64,000 nt of DNA from Sphagnum magellanicum (lineage: Eukaryota > Streptophyta > Sphagnopsida > Sphagnales > Sphagnaceae), in NCBI GenBank assembly GCA_021904315.1, contig CM038925.1, positions 5,520,501 to 5,584,500 on the forward strand, given 5' to 3'. This document shows, piece after piece, positions 37,653-49,377 of this stretch. The translations under genes and the position numbers were made by a program. Below the pieces are notes generated by a model. That model had not been told where the DNA came from. It did not search any database and saw nothing but the letters and a program-made list of their open reading frames with translations. How positions within the stretch are numbered: the stretch's first letter is position 1; every line of letters begins with the position of its first letter.

Positions 37653-40038
37653 CCACTACTACCCAGATCGTATTTGTCAACCTAGGGGACCTCATTGACT
37701 AGGTATTTCATGACATAAAAACCACATCCATTGAAATTCAAGTGCTACAACTACATATACTATTAGGTCTAAAGGCATTGAAAGGCAAACAACAAGACAT
37801 GATAGCTAGGGGGATTGCTGGTCTTAATCACCATGACATAGACCCTTTGTTTCCATTTGATCCTAGTGATAACACTTTTAAAAGGCATAGAGGAATCTTA
37901 GAACCCCATGCTTAAATACAAAATCACCTAAAGGAAAAAGCAACTAGGCACATGTGCATTTAGATGCCAAGGGAATTTAAGACAACAAACGTGGGTATGA
38001 ATTTGTATTTGCAAGTGCATAATACTTTGTGTACCTAAATTTTTGTTTTCATTTAATCTATATTTTCAGTTATTGTTTATGTATTGTTTAATGGGACTTA
38101 ATACCATTGCCATAATCTATTAGTGATATGCATGTTACAAAACATTGTTTTATGACAAATGTAATTAAAGCAATGATTGTTCCAAGACACCGTTGTAGAC
38201 ATGCTAGTTTTTCAACCTTTATATTCACACCCAATAAATGATCAACCTACATTCTGCATTTTGCTGGAACACATGTTGAAGCACATTCCATTATTCCATG
38301 AAGAACAAAACATGAGTATGTGGGAAGACTTGCTTTTACATATTACTAGCAAGTTTTTAAATTTGTATTATAAAAAATGAACTAACATTTAAACAATTGT
38401 TAGCATTTCCAAATCAACCCAAATTACCAACATGGGAAGTAGCCCTTAGAATCCCACTTTCCCCTGGACTATAACCTTAAATTGTTATCACATATATAGG
38501 TTTCTACAAATGTAAAAATATAAACATCTATTAAAATGTAGCACAATACATATTGCATTGTGTCCACCTACAAAAGTGCATGGTTTCAATATCTATTAAA
38601 ATGTGCAAAATATTTTTAAACCCATCAAATTTCATCGTCTTCAACACTAAAGGTCCAATTAATGGAAGTTATTGATACTAACACAAAAAACCACTATACC
38701 ATAGTTAACCTGAACAAAATAAAGGTGTGCTAAAAACGAACTGTTCTACCACTATAGTTTAATGAGTATGATTGTGTTACTGCTACTACAAACCCATCTC
38801 AAACTCCATGTTTTTTATGTCAATTAATTGGTATAAGACACTAACTTCTTGCTTTTGCCACTTCTATGAGATGATGATACATTGACAAATTGTGTTGATG
38901 TTGATACTCCACCACTACTTACATTTCCTAGGTTAACAACCCAACCTATGTTTGCAAAATCTGATACACATAATGTCTTTAATATTGCATTCACTGGAAT
39001 CGACTATAGTGTAATCACATCATCCCTTGAAAACCAAGTTGGTGTCACTTGCAACCAGCAAAAGATTACAAGATTCAAAAGAGTCAAAACACATAACTAG
39101 GAACCAAAAAAGGCGTTAGATGTTAGACATAATTAGTCAAAATTGAACATTTATTTTTAATTACAATTTAAAACCATAATAATCATGGCAAGTTAATCCT
39201 TTTTCCTTCATGAATGTTAAGGAACTTAAAGTAAAAATTCATTTGATCTAATTTTAGGTTTTGGTTTTAATTTAGAACATTTGAAAATGTGCACCTATTG
39301 CATCAAATGGAGCCAATTTTGCAAAGGATTATCAAAACGATTCATATAATAGAAGAATTTTCATTGAAAAAAATATAAATGATAAGAACATATTAACCAC
39401 ATTAAAAAAACATTCACAATTTTAAAAATGTGGAATCCTAAAACTTCAAAAATTCAAAAAATGTTTCAAAATGGCTTTAGACTTTCAAAGCTTCAAGAGT
39501 CCCTTACCACATATAAATGGGTTATAATGTACATGATGTATGAATAAAAGTTATAGCTTAGAGTATAACAAAACTAAAGAATGTGAAAATTTAATTTTTG
39601 GTGATGATTTAAAATTTTGATCATTTTTCAAAATGAAACATTGAATCTGTAAGGAATTTGCACACTATTAAAAATTCATATTTATTCAATAATGACTAAC
39701 AAAAAAGATGTGATGCATTGGGGAACATTTAAATGTTTCTGTGAGGCAACTTTTGTCCCTCTACCTCCGGTTCTACAAGGTGACTATGTTTGAAAGCACA
39801 AATGCTACCGATGAAGGACAAATGCGAATGTATGTCTAGTTATTAGGTTGCGTTCGTAAATGAAGTTAATTATTTTGCCTTCCAAGCATCATTCACAATT
39901 CAACATTGATAGATTCATTATTTAGATTCACACATTCCAAATCCTAGAACCTTATATCAAATTGTCATCCCTTTTAATGAACACTTATGGACTCAACACC
40001 TTCTTAAACTTGGCTACAACCAGCAAGCCTTTGAACTA
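37653..40038. other. AT-rich DNA, no gene
   Basis: Only short unassigned frames (38,177-38,380; 38,882-39,100). May include the 3' part and flank of the MULE. Confidence 0.4.
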
Positions 40039-40364
40039 TTGTTTCTAACACATAGGTTGTCCAAATCTCGCTTGCTTTAGCTCTTTGGAAAGCTAACCAC
40101 TAGGCGCACCTTCCCACCAAATATCAAGATCTGCAGCTAAATAACTAGGAAGTTATGCTACGAAACTCGAGAGGGTTTTGCAAAGGAAATTGGTCCAACT
40201 TGACTGCAGACCCCCAGTCACTTGGAGAATTGTTTCTCTCACATACGTTGTCCAAATCTAGCTTGCTATAGTTCTCTGGAAAGCTAACAACAAGGCGCAT
40301 CTACCTACTAAATCTTAGGCTTTGCAGCTAAATAACTAAGAAGTTATATTACGAAACCCGAGAG
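40039..40364. repeat. Two 135-bp direct repeats
   Basis: Unit 1 (40,039-40,173) and unit 2 (40,230-40,364) are direct repeats sharing TTGTCCAAATCT, GGAAAGCTAAC, CAGCTAAATAACTA and AGAAGTTAT-type blocks at roughly 85 percent identity. The phrase GTCCAAATCT...TTGGAAAGCTAAC is reminiscent of LTR or untranslated regions of plant retrotransposons, but no element could be delimited. Confidence 0.75.
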
Positions 40365-40603
40365 ATTTTTTGTGAAGTTTTTCTACATTCTAACCTTCCA
40401 ACCTCATCGCCTCACCCCCATTCCTTAAAACTATTACAAGATCTTCCCTCCACTCCTTTCCTTCTTCCCTCTCCTAAGTCTCATCCCCATTTCCTTTCAA
40501 AAGTCTTCTGAAACAAGTATTCAAGGAAATTCTCCAAGGCAAAAAAGAGACCCCCCCAATCATCCTAGTCGCCTTTTAAAGAAAAGGAGAAGGGAGGTGA
40601 AGG

Positions 40604-40860
40604 AGGATCCCATGCTTGGTGGTCAAAGGAGGATCCCATGCTTGGTGGTCAATGAAGATCCCTTGCTTGATGGTCAATGAAGATCCCTTGCTTGGTGGTC
40701 AATGAAGGATCCCATGCTTGGTGGTCAATGAAGATCCCTTGCTTGGTGACCAATGAAGGATCCCATGCTTAGTGGTCAATGAAGGATCCCATGCTTGGTG
40801 GTCAATGAAGATCCCTTGCTTGGTGGCCAATGAAGGATCCCATGTTTGGTGGTCAATGGG
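40604..40860. repeat. Minisatellite, about 33-36-bp unit, seven to eight copies
   Basis: The unit alternates between GGATCCCATGCTTGGTGG and GATCCCTTGCTTGGTGG with TCAATGAA linking. The overlapping minus-strand frame of 65 codons (repeating TTKHGI/DHQAWDPSL words) is a consequence of the repeat. Confidence 0.9.
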
Positions 40861-41113
40861 AGGAGAAGAAGAAGGTTCCTTGCTACCTATTCCCACTTCC
40901 CCTTGAGCAACTTTATTTGAACCTTCATTTTATTTTATTTTTTATCCTTTGACCTTAAATTTTTACTTTACCATGGTCCTAGGCCATCATTTACACCTCC
41001 TCTTCCTTTCCTCGGCATATAAATCATGACCGCAAAACTTGATGTCACAAGTCCACCCCACCTCCATTGTCAATTTGATTTTGTTGAAGATCTTTCCTCT
41101 TTTCCTTGAAAGT

Positions 41114-41536
41114 ATGGCGTCGCGCATGGTCACATCCTATGGGCCCCAAGCCGCACAAGCGAATGAAGAATCGCCTTCGAAGTCATATTTAGATCTAACC
41201 TTAACGTAGCATTCTCGCGATGAAGAACCCGAACCTCGCGAAATGCGCGCTTGTCTTGAAGTTGAACCCCCTCGAGCTTGGTACTATTGTATTTCGCCAA
41301 ACTCCCGCACCCTGGTGATCTTATTACAAGTTGACCCCACTTCTGGTGACGAACCTGAAACTGTCTACGAAGGTTGTTATGAAACCGAAGACACTTCTAT
41401 CTTCGTTTAGTCTTCAGTTCCCGGCGTTGGACACTATCGTTGGTTACGCGGTCCGATTTGTCGACTACCTCCTAATAGCAAAGCGGACTACCTAGTTCGT
41501 ACCATTCGATGCATTCTAGACTTCCTACAGTTATGA
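41114..41536 (+). pseudogene. Broken ORF of unknown function with two in-frame TAG codons
   Basis: A plus-strand frame of 141 codons from ATG at 41,114 to TGA at 41,534 is interrupted by TAG twice (after LDLTLT, and after DTSIFV). GC content and CpG frequency rise sharply over the flanks and the codon composition looks coding (MASRMVTSYGPQ, EEPEPREMRACLEVEPP, GHYRWLRGPICRLPPNS). AATAAA follows within 80 bp. Neither a domain nor a family is recognised. The sharp boundaries suggest a coding piece of a retroelement or a small captured gene. Readthrough of the two TAG codons cannot be excluded but decay is simpler. Confidence 0.5.
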
Positions 41537-43385
41537 GCTAAAGCGTAGCTTAGGACTTGACATGTACTTGTAGCTCCTTGTTGAGCTTGCTCATAATCCA
41601 AATAAACATTTCAGTCCTCATGAAACTCCTATTATCATTGACACATTGTCACATCGTTTATTTAATCATTAAGCTAATTTGAATCAATCCTTCGCTCCTA
41701 TGGGTTGAAGACTACTCTAGCTCTATTGGGCCTTTCACTAACCCCCTCACCCTACTTCATAAATTCCCAGCGTTCTTGCTACTTGCCAATTACTAATACT
41801 AGACCAATGTTTTATCACACACCATGAACTCTGGTGTTTGTTTTTCTTTCCCCAACCTTTTAGAGATTTCTTATCCCTACTTCCGCCAGTAAGGTTCCAA
41901 AACTATGGTTTATCAACTCTTTGTTACAGAAATGAACTAACCTAACTAATATCATATTTCAGACAACTAAACCCCCCCCTCACACCTTGTGCACACTCAT
42001 CAACCCCTATTCTAACACAAAGTTGTTAAACCCCCCTAATAACTTCACCACATTCACATATTCCTAACCCAATTTTAAATATTGAGATTATTAGCCATGG
42101 CCATGTCGGTAGAGCTCACAGTTTCTTAAAACAAGTTATAAAAAATTTCTTTCAAAAATTCATTTGCATGTAAAAATGTTTTTGGGAAAAATGATGTGTA
42201 GTCCTTTTCCAAAGTATTTTTTTAAGCTCCTAGTTATAGGTTTCGACCCAAGATGTAAATAATCTTATATTCAATTATACCAAAAATTTAACACGTTGGG
42301 TAGGGGTAACTACACCTTTATGTTAATTGCATTGTTGTAGAAAATGTAGTCGTAATATTTGGTCATGAATTTCATGACATGAAATCCACACTCCTAATTA
42401 GATAGTTGTTATGGTCCATCAAGCCACACCCAACTGTTTTTTGATATTGCTCACTTCCATTCAAATGTCCTTGATAATTTACCTTGTGTAACAACCCACA
42501 TTTTTGCAAAAAAATCAATGCACACTTATAGATTAGAAGATGTTGGCACTCTTGAAAAGGTTGTAATGCATAAAATGGGAAGCATTCATTACAATGACAT
42601 TCTAGTGGTTAGCATGTTATAGAGGGACTAAGGCCTTTCGGACATTGGAAGGCACTTTAAACTTTTTCCTTGTATGTATACCACAATCTAAAGAAATCCA
42701 ATGCATCTATAGACAAGTAACTAAAGGTGTTGTCCAACAACCTAAAGATATCACATCAATTTTTAATTTCAAATAATCACCTGATATGACAAATTCCATT
42801 GCAGATTTATTGGTCCCACCTTTGTTGGCAATGAAATTTACCACTACTATAACTAACCTGCAATAACAACCAATGATATTGAATATAACATTTAGCTTTG
42901 TGATTCATTTTTTTTTAGATGTATAACCTCTAGCATGTTTTGCCCATGTGAATTGATTGCAACAAAAAAAAAAGATAACACAAATATTTGACATTTGGAA
43001 TATGAAACACAAGTGGAGTTGCTCATAAACCATAATGTTCGTCAATTAGTTGTTTCGAGACATTGGTTTATGGTAGATGTTATTTTGTTGAACATGTTTT
43101 TTGTGGTAGACCTACAACTATTGACAAACACATCTATAAGCTTGAATCTAGTAGTTTTAAGTCACTTAATGCAAGTTTTCATGAATTATTAGTGGTCTAT
43201 AGAATGAAGCTTTCATGAACAACCTGAAAAACTATTATTTGAAGATGTGTAAGTACTTGCATCTATTTTCTAGGACTTGATGAATCTTTGCTTTGAAGTT
43301 CATCATCTGTCTATTCTTTCCCATAATCTATCATGGTGGCGAAGATGACGTGATTACACTAGGATTGTTATCATGAACTAGTGCG
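41537..43385. other. Noncoding AT-rich DNA
   Basis: No supported gene; short frame at 42,995-43,192 is unassigned. Confidence 0.4.
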
Positions 43386-43858
43386 ATGTTGGAACTTGTC
43401 AGTTCAAATAAGTGTTTATCTTGGGAAGAGATGTCATTCAAGTTCAATATTGGTCTAACAAGGATGCGTGATGATTGCCTTAGAGGTCGCAACCCAAGAA
43501 ATAGGGACAACGTCCTCTTAAAACCAACAGGGGCTGCTAATAAGGAATTTCATAAGATGGGTGTTGCAAGACTTGGATTATTAACATATGATTGGAAATC
43601 AACATGATTGTCATGTTTACGGTTCCACTTAAGGTTATCACCAAGGGTTGCCCCAACAAACAAATCCAACCCAAAACTTGGTCCAAATTCTTTCTTATAG
43701 TTGTGTTGGCCATGGGAAGACTAGTCAAAGTGGATGGGTTGGTGCCCAACAAATTCTACATTTTTGAAGTTTTGTTGCCGTTTTGGTACCTTTTACATAA
43801 GATGGAACAAGTATGCAAGGTTAGAATAGGATTTGTGAAACCTATGGAATTTCTTTAA
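43386..43858 (+). pseudogene. Unidentified decayed coding stretch
   Basis: Two overlapping plus-strand frames (43,386-43,607 and 43,592-43,858) join with a frame change and carry protein-like words (SWEEMSFKFNIGLTRMRDD; WSKFFLIVVLAMGRLVKVDG). No family is recognised. The frames may be chance; a broken transposon ORF is the most likely alternative. Confidence 0.25.
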
Positions 43859-44554
43859 TCCAGCCTATTTATAACATGTTTTCTCATCTCAAAAAAATAA
43901 TAAACATTAAAGGAATTTGATGCACATGTTGTTGTATCATTGTCAATTAACATTGTGGCAATGGGGACCTTTGGGGTTAACTCATGTGTTTTTTTTATTC
44001 AGCCAAGCTTCACAAACAATGTTTGAACTTGACAATCCATAACATCTTCCAAGACAATTCTGCATTTATTTTGCTTATCAAACAAGGCATTGTCATCTTG
44101 AAGGTTTAGATTTTTTTGGAAAACCCAATCAACATCAATTTCTTCCTTCACAAGCAAAGCTTCATTGACCACTTGTTTAGAAAATTTTAGTTTAAAGGTG
44201 GAATGTTTCCAAATTGTGCAAACATTTGTTGGATTGAACTTCTCAAAAATAAATGTGTTAATTCTATTGGAAACATTCTAAGTATGGAAAATCTATTCAA
44301 GACATTGTTTGCATGAAAGGGAATGGAAGAAATATTTGGTCTAGGATTTGCCTATAATCATGCCCAACATCAGTGTTGCACCACATGTCTTCCAACTCCT
44401 TTGTCGTTCCAAGATTGAATAAGTTTGAAACTACTTTATGAGCTATCTTGGACATGAATCGTTGGATCTTTTCAATGACTGGATTTTGTAGCTATGAATC
44501 AATTCCAAGTAGCCCCAAAAAATCTTGCCGACATTAAACAATATTTTCATGTCA

Positions 44555-46879
44555 CTAGAGCAATTTGGGAAACCATAGGAAACCATAGTAAAAAACATCT
44601 TGAACTGCTATGGTTAGCCTGACATAATGTCCTTGTTCACAATAGTAATGTAGGATGTTGTGTAGAATTAATCCCTTGTTTGCATGAGTAAATGGATGTA
44701 ATCTCCCAAATGTTGATTTGTAAAACAATTTGAATGTTTGGACTACGTGTAAACACTTTGTATCCAATGCTTGCAATTCTTTTTCCATTTCAGTAATGAT
44801 GTTATGCAATTTTGCTTTAGTGTGCTCCCATGGGCATTGAAGACCTCCATCCAAAGGATATCACTTCAATAGATGGTACAATGGTCACCAACCCCACTTT
44901 GACCTCTCCTCATGAACTTTCAGCTATTGGTCAATTTTTTTCATTTCATGTAAAATATAATCTGTTTTTTTCTTCTTGAGTGATTATGCGGCATTCACTT
45001 TATTGCATCATACTCCTTTTTTTGTTGCAAATATTGTAGGTACTTTCGGAGGCATTTCATTTTAGTGAACCTTTGCATGGTGTTCTCTCCACTTCCTCTA
45101 GATGTCCAAGCATTCATGGATTGTTTAACGACATCTGAAATGTGGGTTGTCCTCTCAATCCCTCCACCAACCTATAGGATGGGCAACAATAAGTAAGACA
45201 AAAAAGAAAACTAGAGCAAACCATAAACCAAAAAAGTTCCAAGAGTTGTAGAATATTCATTGGTGGATAAAAATACCATTGACCAAATGTTGACACAAGC
45301 ATGTTGCTTAAAATGTTGTATGTTTCTAGTTTCGTTAGAAGCGCCATTGTGTTTTATGGTTTTTCCAATGCTTTCTATCCATGACAATATCCGTCTTTGA
45401 TAGTAGAACATAAAGCCCATTAATCTTGACTTCCAAAGGAGGAGGAGATAGCTCACAAGTACTTTCCACTATGAAAGTTTCCACAATTGACCTTGCCTTC
45501 ACCTTAATCTTTAATCTACTAAGAGGTGGTATGCCCTTATGTGGTAAGGTTGCAACAGAAAACAAAAACAAATTTGCATTTAATTTGTCTTTCTTGTTAG
45601 GGCCTTTTGCATTGTCCAATGTGGGATTTTGCAAAGGTGGCTTCTTGAAAACCACAAGGTTTGGGGCCAAATTTACAAATTGTAAAATTGACAATTAACT
45701 TTAAAGGCAAACCTCCCACATTACATTCACAAAATCAAAAAATGAAAGTAGACATGGTTTGGTAATTCTAAGAGAAGAAAAATCTTCATCATTGTTCAAT
45801 TCATAAATCTCCTTCTCGTTAGGAGTTACGGGTCTTCCACGGGGCATTCCCATGAGTTGTTTCTAGTTCTTGGGTGGTGTTGCCTTTTTAGGGGAATGTT
45901 TTGTAACATTTTCAATAGGATGTTTTAGTTGGTTTGGTAGAGTCTTCCCATGTTTCTCCCCTAACTTGGTAAGCTTTTTAGCTTTAGATTTGGTGATGGT
46001 GGGATATATTTTCAGCAATTCCTTCCTTGTGTAATCAGGACACAAGTTCATCAACCTGTGATAAAATAATGTATTCTTGTCTTTAAACACATTCCTATAG
46101 AACTTACATTCAAATGAAGGCATGTTGCCAAAAGTTGGTATATTTAGGCGCTTCACATCAAAGTGAGCTTCCAATGCCAACATTTCATACTCCTTTTTTA
46201 GGTATAATGCAACACAATGGTGTTTACTTTGTCGCATTGTGGATTTGTGGATTTTACTTTTGCCTTCCAAACCATCGAAAATCTACAAACAATAAATAAA
46301 TTGATGCCCAAATCCTAAACTGAAACTACCTTACAGTTGAATCTTTGAAAAGTTACAATAGTAGATGCATGCATCTATTGGAATAATCTTGCACAATTCC
46401 CAACCTTAGAGCTTTACATCATACCATCACAACATCACAAAATCCAAGTAATATTACATTTTCCATACCTCCTACTACATTAATTATTTTTTGTTTGTTC
46501 TTTGTTTTTTTTATTCTTTTTCTACTTCACATTTCTTCTTACCTAAACCTAGAAAAAAATTGACATTGCACAAAGACAAAAATAATAAGCATAAAGAAAA
46601 CCCAAGGCAATTTTAAACGGTACATAATTGTTTCCTTCCTCACCATGCTCACCAACAAATCCATGGATGACAAAAAGAAAGGAAGACACGACTTACCCCT
46701 TCTACCCATCCTGCTGCTATCGTTTTAATAATCTTGATGTATTTTTGTCGATCAAATAATTGAATCATATATGGGTCCTCTTGTGCAATGATGGGCAATA
46801 CCTCTTGTAACACATGTCTCTGCTCCCCCTCCTCTTTTGCATTCATTACGACATTAGTTTGCAGAGGTGGGTCCTCCAA
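44555..46879 (-). pseudogene. Minus-strand cluster of unidentified frames
   Basis: Four co-oriented minus-strand frames lie in order: 46,649-46,879, 45,863-46,270 (135 codons, Lys-rich tail, with FECKFYRNVFKDKNTLFYHR resembling a degenerate zinc finger), 45,335-45,694 and 44,555-44,854 (with KLHNIITEMEKELQALDTKC, coiled-coil-like). Shared orientation and spacing suggest exons or fragments of a single decayed gene or transposon ORF, but no domain is secure and stops separate them. Confidence 0.3.
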
Positions 46880-47689
46880 TTTTAGTGGGTCTGAATGAAA
46901 GAGGTTTGCAAAAAAGTGCTGCTGGGTTGAACCTTCACCAAGTGTGTAATAATGGCACTGGGGGCTAGACCCATTTGTTTAGTTGGAGTTGAAGCCATCA
47001 CTGTTATGTTCTCTCGCACAGGTGCAAGATCCATCATTGTAGACAAACCTTAATAACAAAGAACAATGATGCAAAGAAAAGTAAAGGAGGTCACCTCACC
47101 ATTTAATGCAACACAACTTCCTTGTGCACAAAACCTCTCAAACTTGTGTACCCAAACAATTAGTGTTGAAAACAATTAGTGACAGTATAGGAGAACATGA
47201 GAATTACAATCCTCAAACCCTAAACATACTTTCTTTGTAGTGCCTGCAAGAAGACCAACCATGTGTTCAAAACCCCCCATCTGCGTTTTTTTGGAATTTT
47301 TTTGGAAAGGCATTTGTTTGCATTTTCCTCCTGGTTTGCAAATTTACTGTTAGTGCAAGCAACAGAACAAGTAAATTGGACTTACAATAGAACATGGACA
47401 ATCTTCGTCGACGGCAAAACACGAAAATTTTTCGTCAACGACAGAACACGAAAAATCTCCATTGATGACAAGTGGTTGATGGGGCTTGAGATGTTCTACG
47501 GATGACGATGAGAGGGGCTCTCATGTGTGACATGGAAGGTCCGGTGGTGGGACATTGCGACCTGGAACAGGTGCTGGATAGAGCTTGATGGGGGGGAATT
47601 TAGCATCTCGCCATTTGCAGTCCTCACTTAAGTTTTATGGGTGGGTTTTGGAAAACTATACCAAATCTTGGATGGAGGTTTTTTCTTGT
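46880..47689. other. Noncoding, nothing recognised
   Basis: An 80-codon plus-strand frame at 47,263-47,505 contains a small internal repeat (FVDGKTRKF / FVNDRTRKI) but no known domain. Confidence 0.35.
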
Positions 47690-48790
47690 TAGTTTTGTTA
47701 TGTAGCTGAAGTGGCGAACATCCATAACATGATTTAGCCAGATTTGGCTGCAGACTAGATATGAACCTAGAGAAAAAAAAGAAATCCTTCTGTATTCTTG
47801 CCTACCTACTGGAACTTATCATAAAAATCTGACAATTCTGGAGATTGTTTTTTTAAATAAATCTGGCGAAATTTGGGTCATTTTCTCCATGGAAAATCCT
47901 TTGTACAGGCCAAAATCATATTTTCAGGTCAAAATCTGGCGAAATTTCGCCCAAAAAACAACTGCTTGGACGTGAGAAATATTTTTTCAGGGTCACCTAC
48001 TGAGCGATGGTCTTAGAGGCTACATTTAACCCTGAACATATTAAATTTTGGACTTGGATACCCTGCTCTTGTCTGAGGACCAGATATATAATCTATACAA
48101 TGTTTAGAAGCCACTAAAAATATTTGGGGTTTTTACCATGGTAGGACTGTAGGTGCTGGTTCACTGGGGCAAACTCATTAGCCCAAAATTGCCTTGGTCC
48201 AATTAACACCTAAAAAACCCCAACGTGGCCAGAACCTGAGAGTTTGGATGATAAATCGGCCACCATTTTCGCACTGCATGCAATAGTATTTAATGAGGCA
48301 AACACTCTGAAGAAAATACATAAAACCAATTAACAGAAGGCAAAATGTCTCCGTGGAGAGGAAAGAAGATGGCTGGGTGTACCCAAACCAGCCACTCCAC
48401 CATCATCCCCTGACTGCCACAACAGTGTTTTCTTCAATCTTTGATTTAATTTTTTTTGTAATGTAGACAAAGTTGCAGCCATCCAGGGAAAATTTAGCCA
48501 ATTTTGGCTATAAACCAGATATGAAAGTAAAGGATCCTTATATACTCTTGGTTACCTGCTGGAACCTGTTATGAACTCTGGCTATACGGATTTTTTCCCC
48601 TCAAAGTAGAACGAATTTGGTCCATATTTTTCATGAAAAGTCCTTTGTATAGGATGAAATCGTATTTTCCAGGTTTAAAAAAAGGCGCCAAAAAAACATT
48701 GACTGCCAGATGCAGCATTTTTTTCGCCCCCCAAATTTGTGAAGTTGGTGGGTTGGCCATCATGCACAAGAGGACAGCCAAAGTTGGCTA
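47690..48790. repeat. Two copies of a dispersed repeat family
   Basis: Units at about 47,695-47,960 and 48,460-48,735 share a plan: GTAGC..., CATCCA, TTAGCCA.TTTGGCT, AGATATGAA, CTCTTGGTTACCTGCTGGAAC, TCTGGC, TCATGGAAAATCCTTTGTA, and GGTAAAATC-like tail. Related sequence occurs at 57,630-57,800 and 60,740-60,840. No coding potential; probably an old nonautonomous element. Confidence 0.65.
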
Positions 48791-48899
48791 GAGGTCAGAG
48801 GGGGAAGCAGAAAACTTTAGGATATAACTTGGCAACTCGTTGGAAGCTATTCTCCAAATATGGCAATTTTAGATTTCGTTTCTCTCATAATGCGGCGAC

Positions 48900-49377
48900 T
48901 TGGGCCCACTAATTCACCTACCCACCTACGACCTACCTACCTTCCTACCTCCCTACCTAACTTAATTAAGTAATAAATAAATAATCAATAGGCTTTTTTA
49001 ATTGCCACATGTCACCACATAATTGGCCTTCACAAATGGACACATGTCAAAATCCAATTCACATTTTATTGGATGGTCGAAATATTATTAATTTACTACT
49101 AATGATGAATATTGAAATAATGTTTAAATGCCAGACATACCATATAATTGAACTTCACAAATGAACATGTGTCACCATGGGCAAATGTTGTAGAATAATG
49201 TAAATGTATAAAGTACAAATTCATATCATATATATTGTTTGCATATGTAACTACTAGATGTGTGCAACTTGTCTTATGCAACTATTGGGTTTAATAGTTG
49301 CATGTGTCGCATGCAACTAAAAATTAATTACATACGACACTTGCAAAATGACAATTTTCTTCTAATGAAGGGGTTGT
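48900..49377 (+). mobile_element. 3'-end fragment of a CACTA element (fragment C)
   Basis: Ends TTTTCTTCTAATG like element A, has the same ACCTACCT-rich patch (48,903-48,965), and the same subterminal order CACATGTCA..., GCAACTATTGGG, TGTCGCATGCAACTAAAA. The 5' half of the element is missing. Confidence 0.65.

Noticed and set aside
40699-40896. Repeat-protein-like minus-strand ORF (DHQAWDPSL words)
   Set aside because: Direct consequence of the minisatellite whose unit is a multiple of three; no start context or neighbours supporting expression.
41114-41536. Programmed readthrough or alternative genetic code at the two TAG codons
   Set aside because: Two stops in one decaying-looking frame, with the germin-like genes using standard stops, are more simply explained by mutation.
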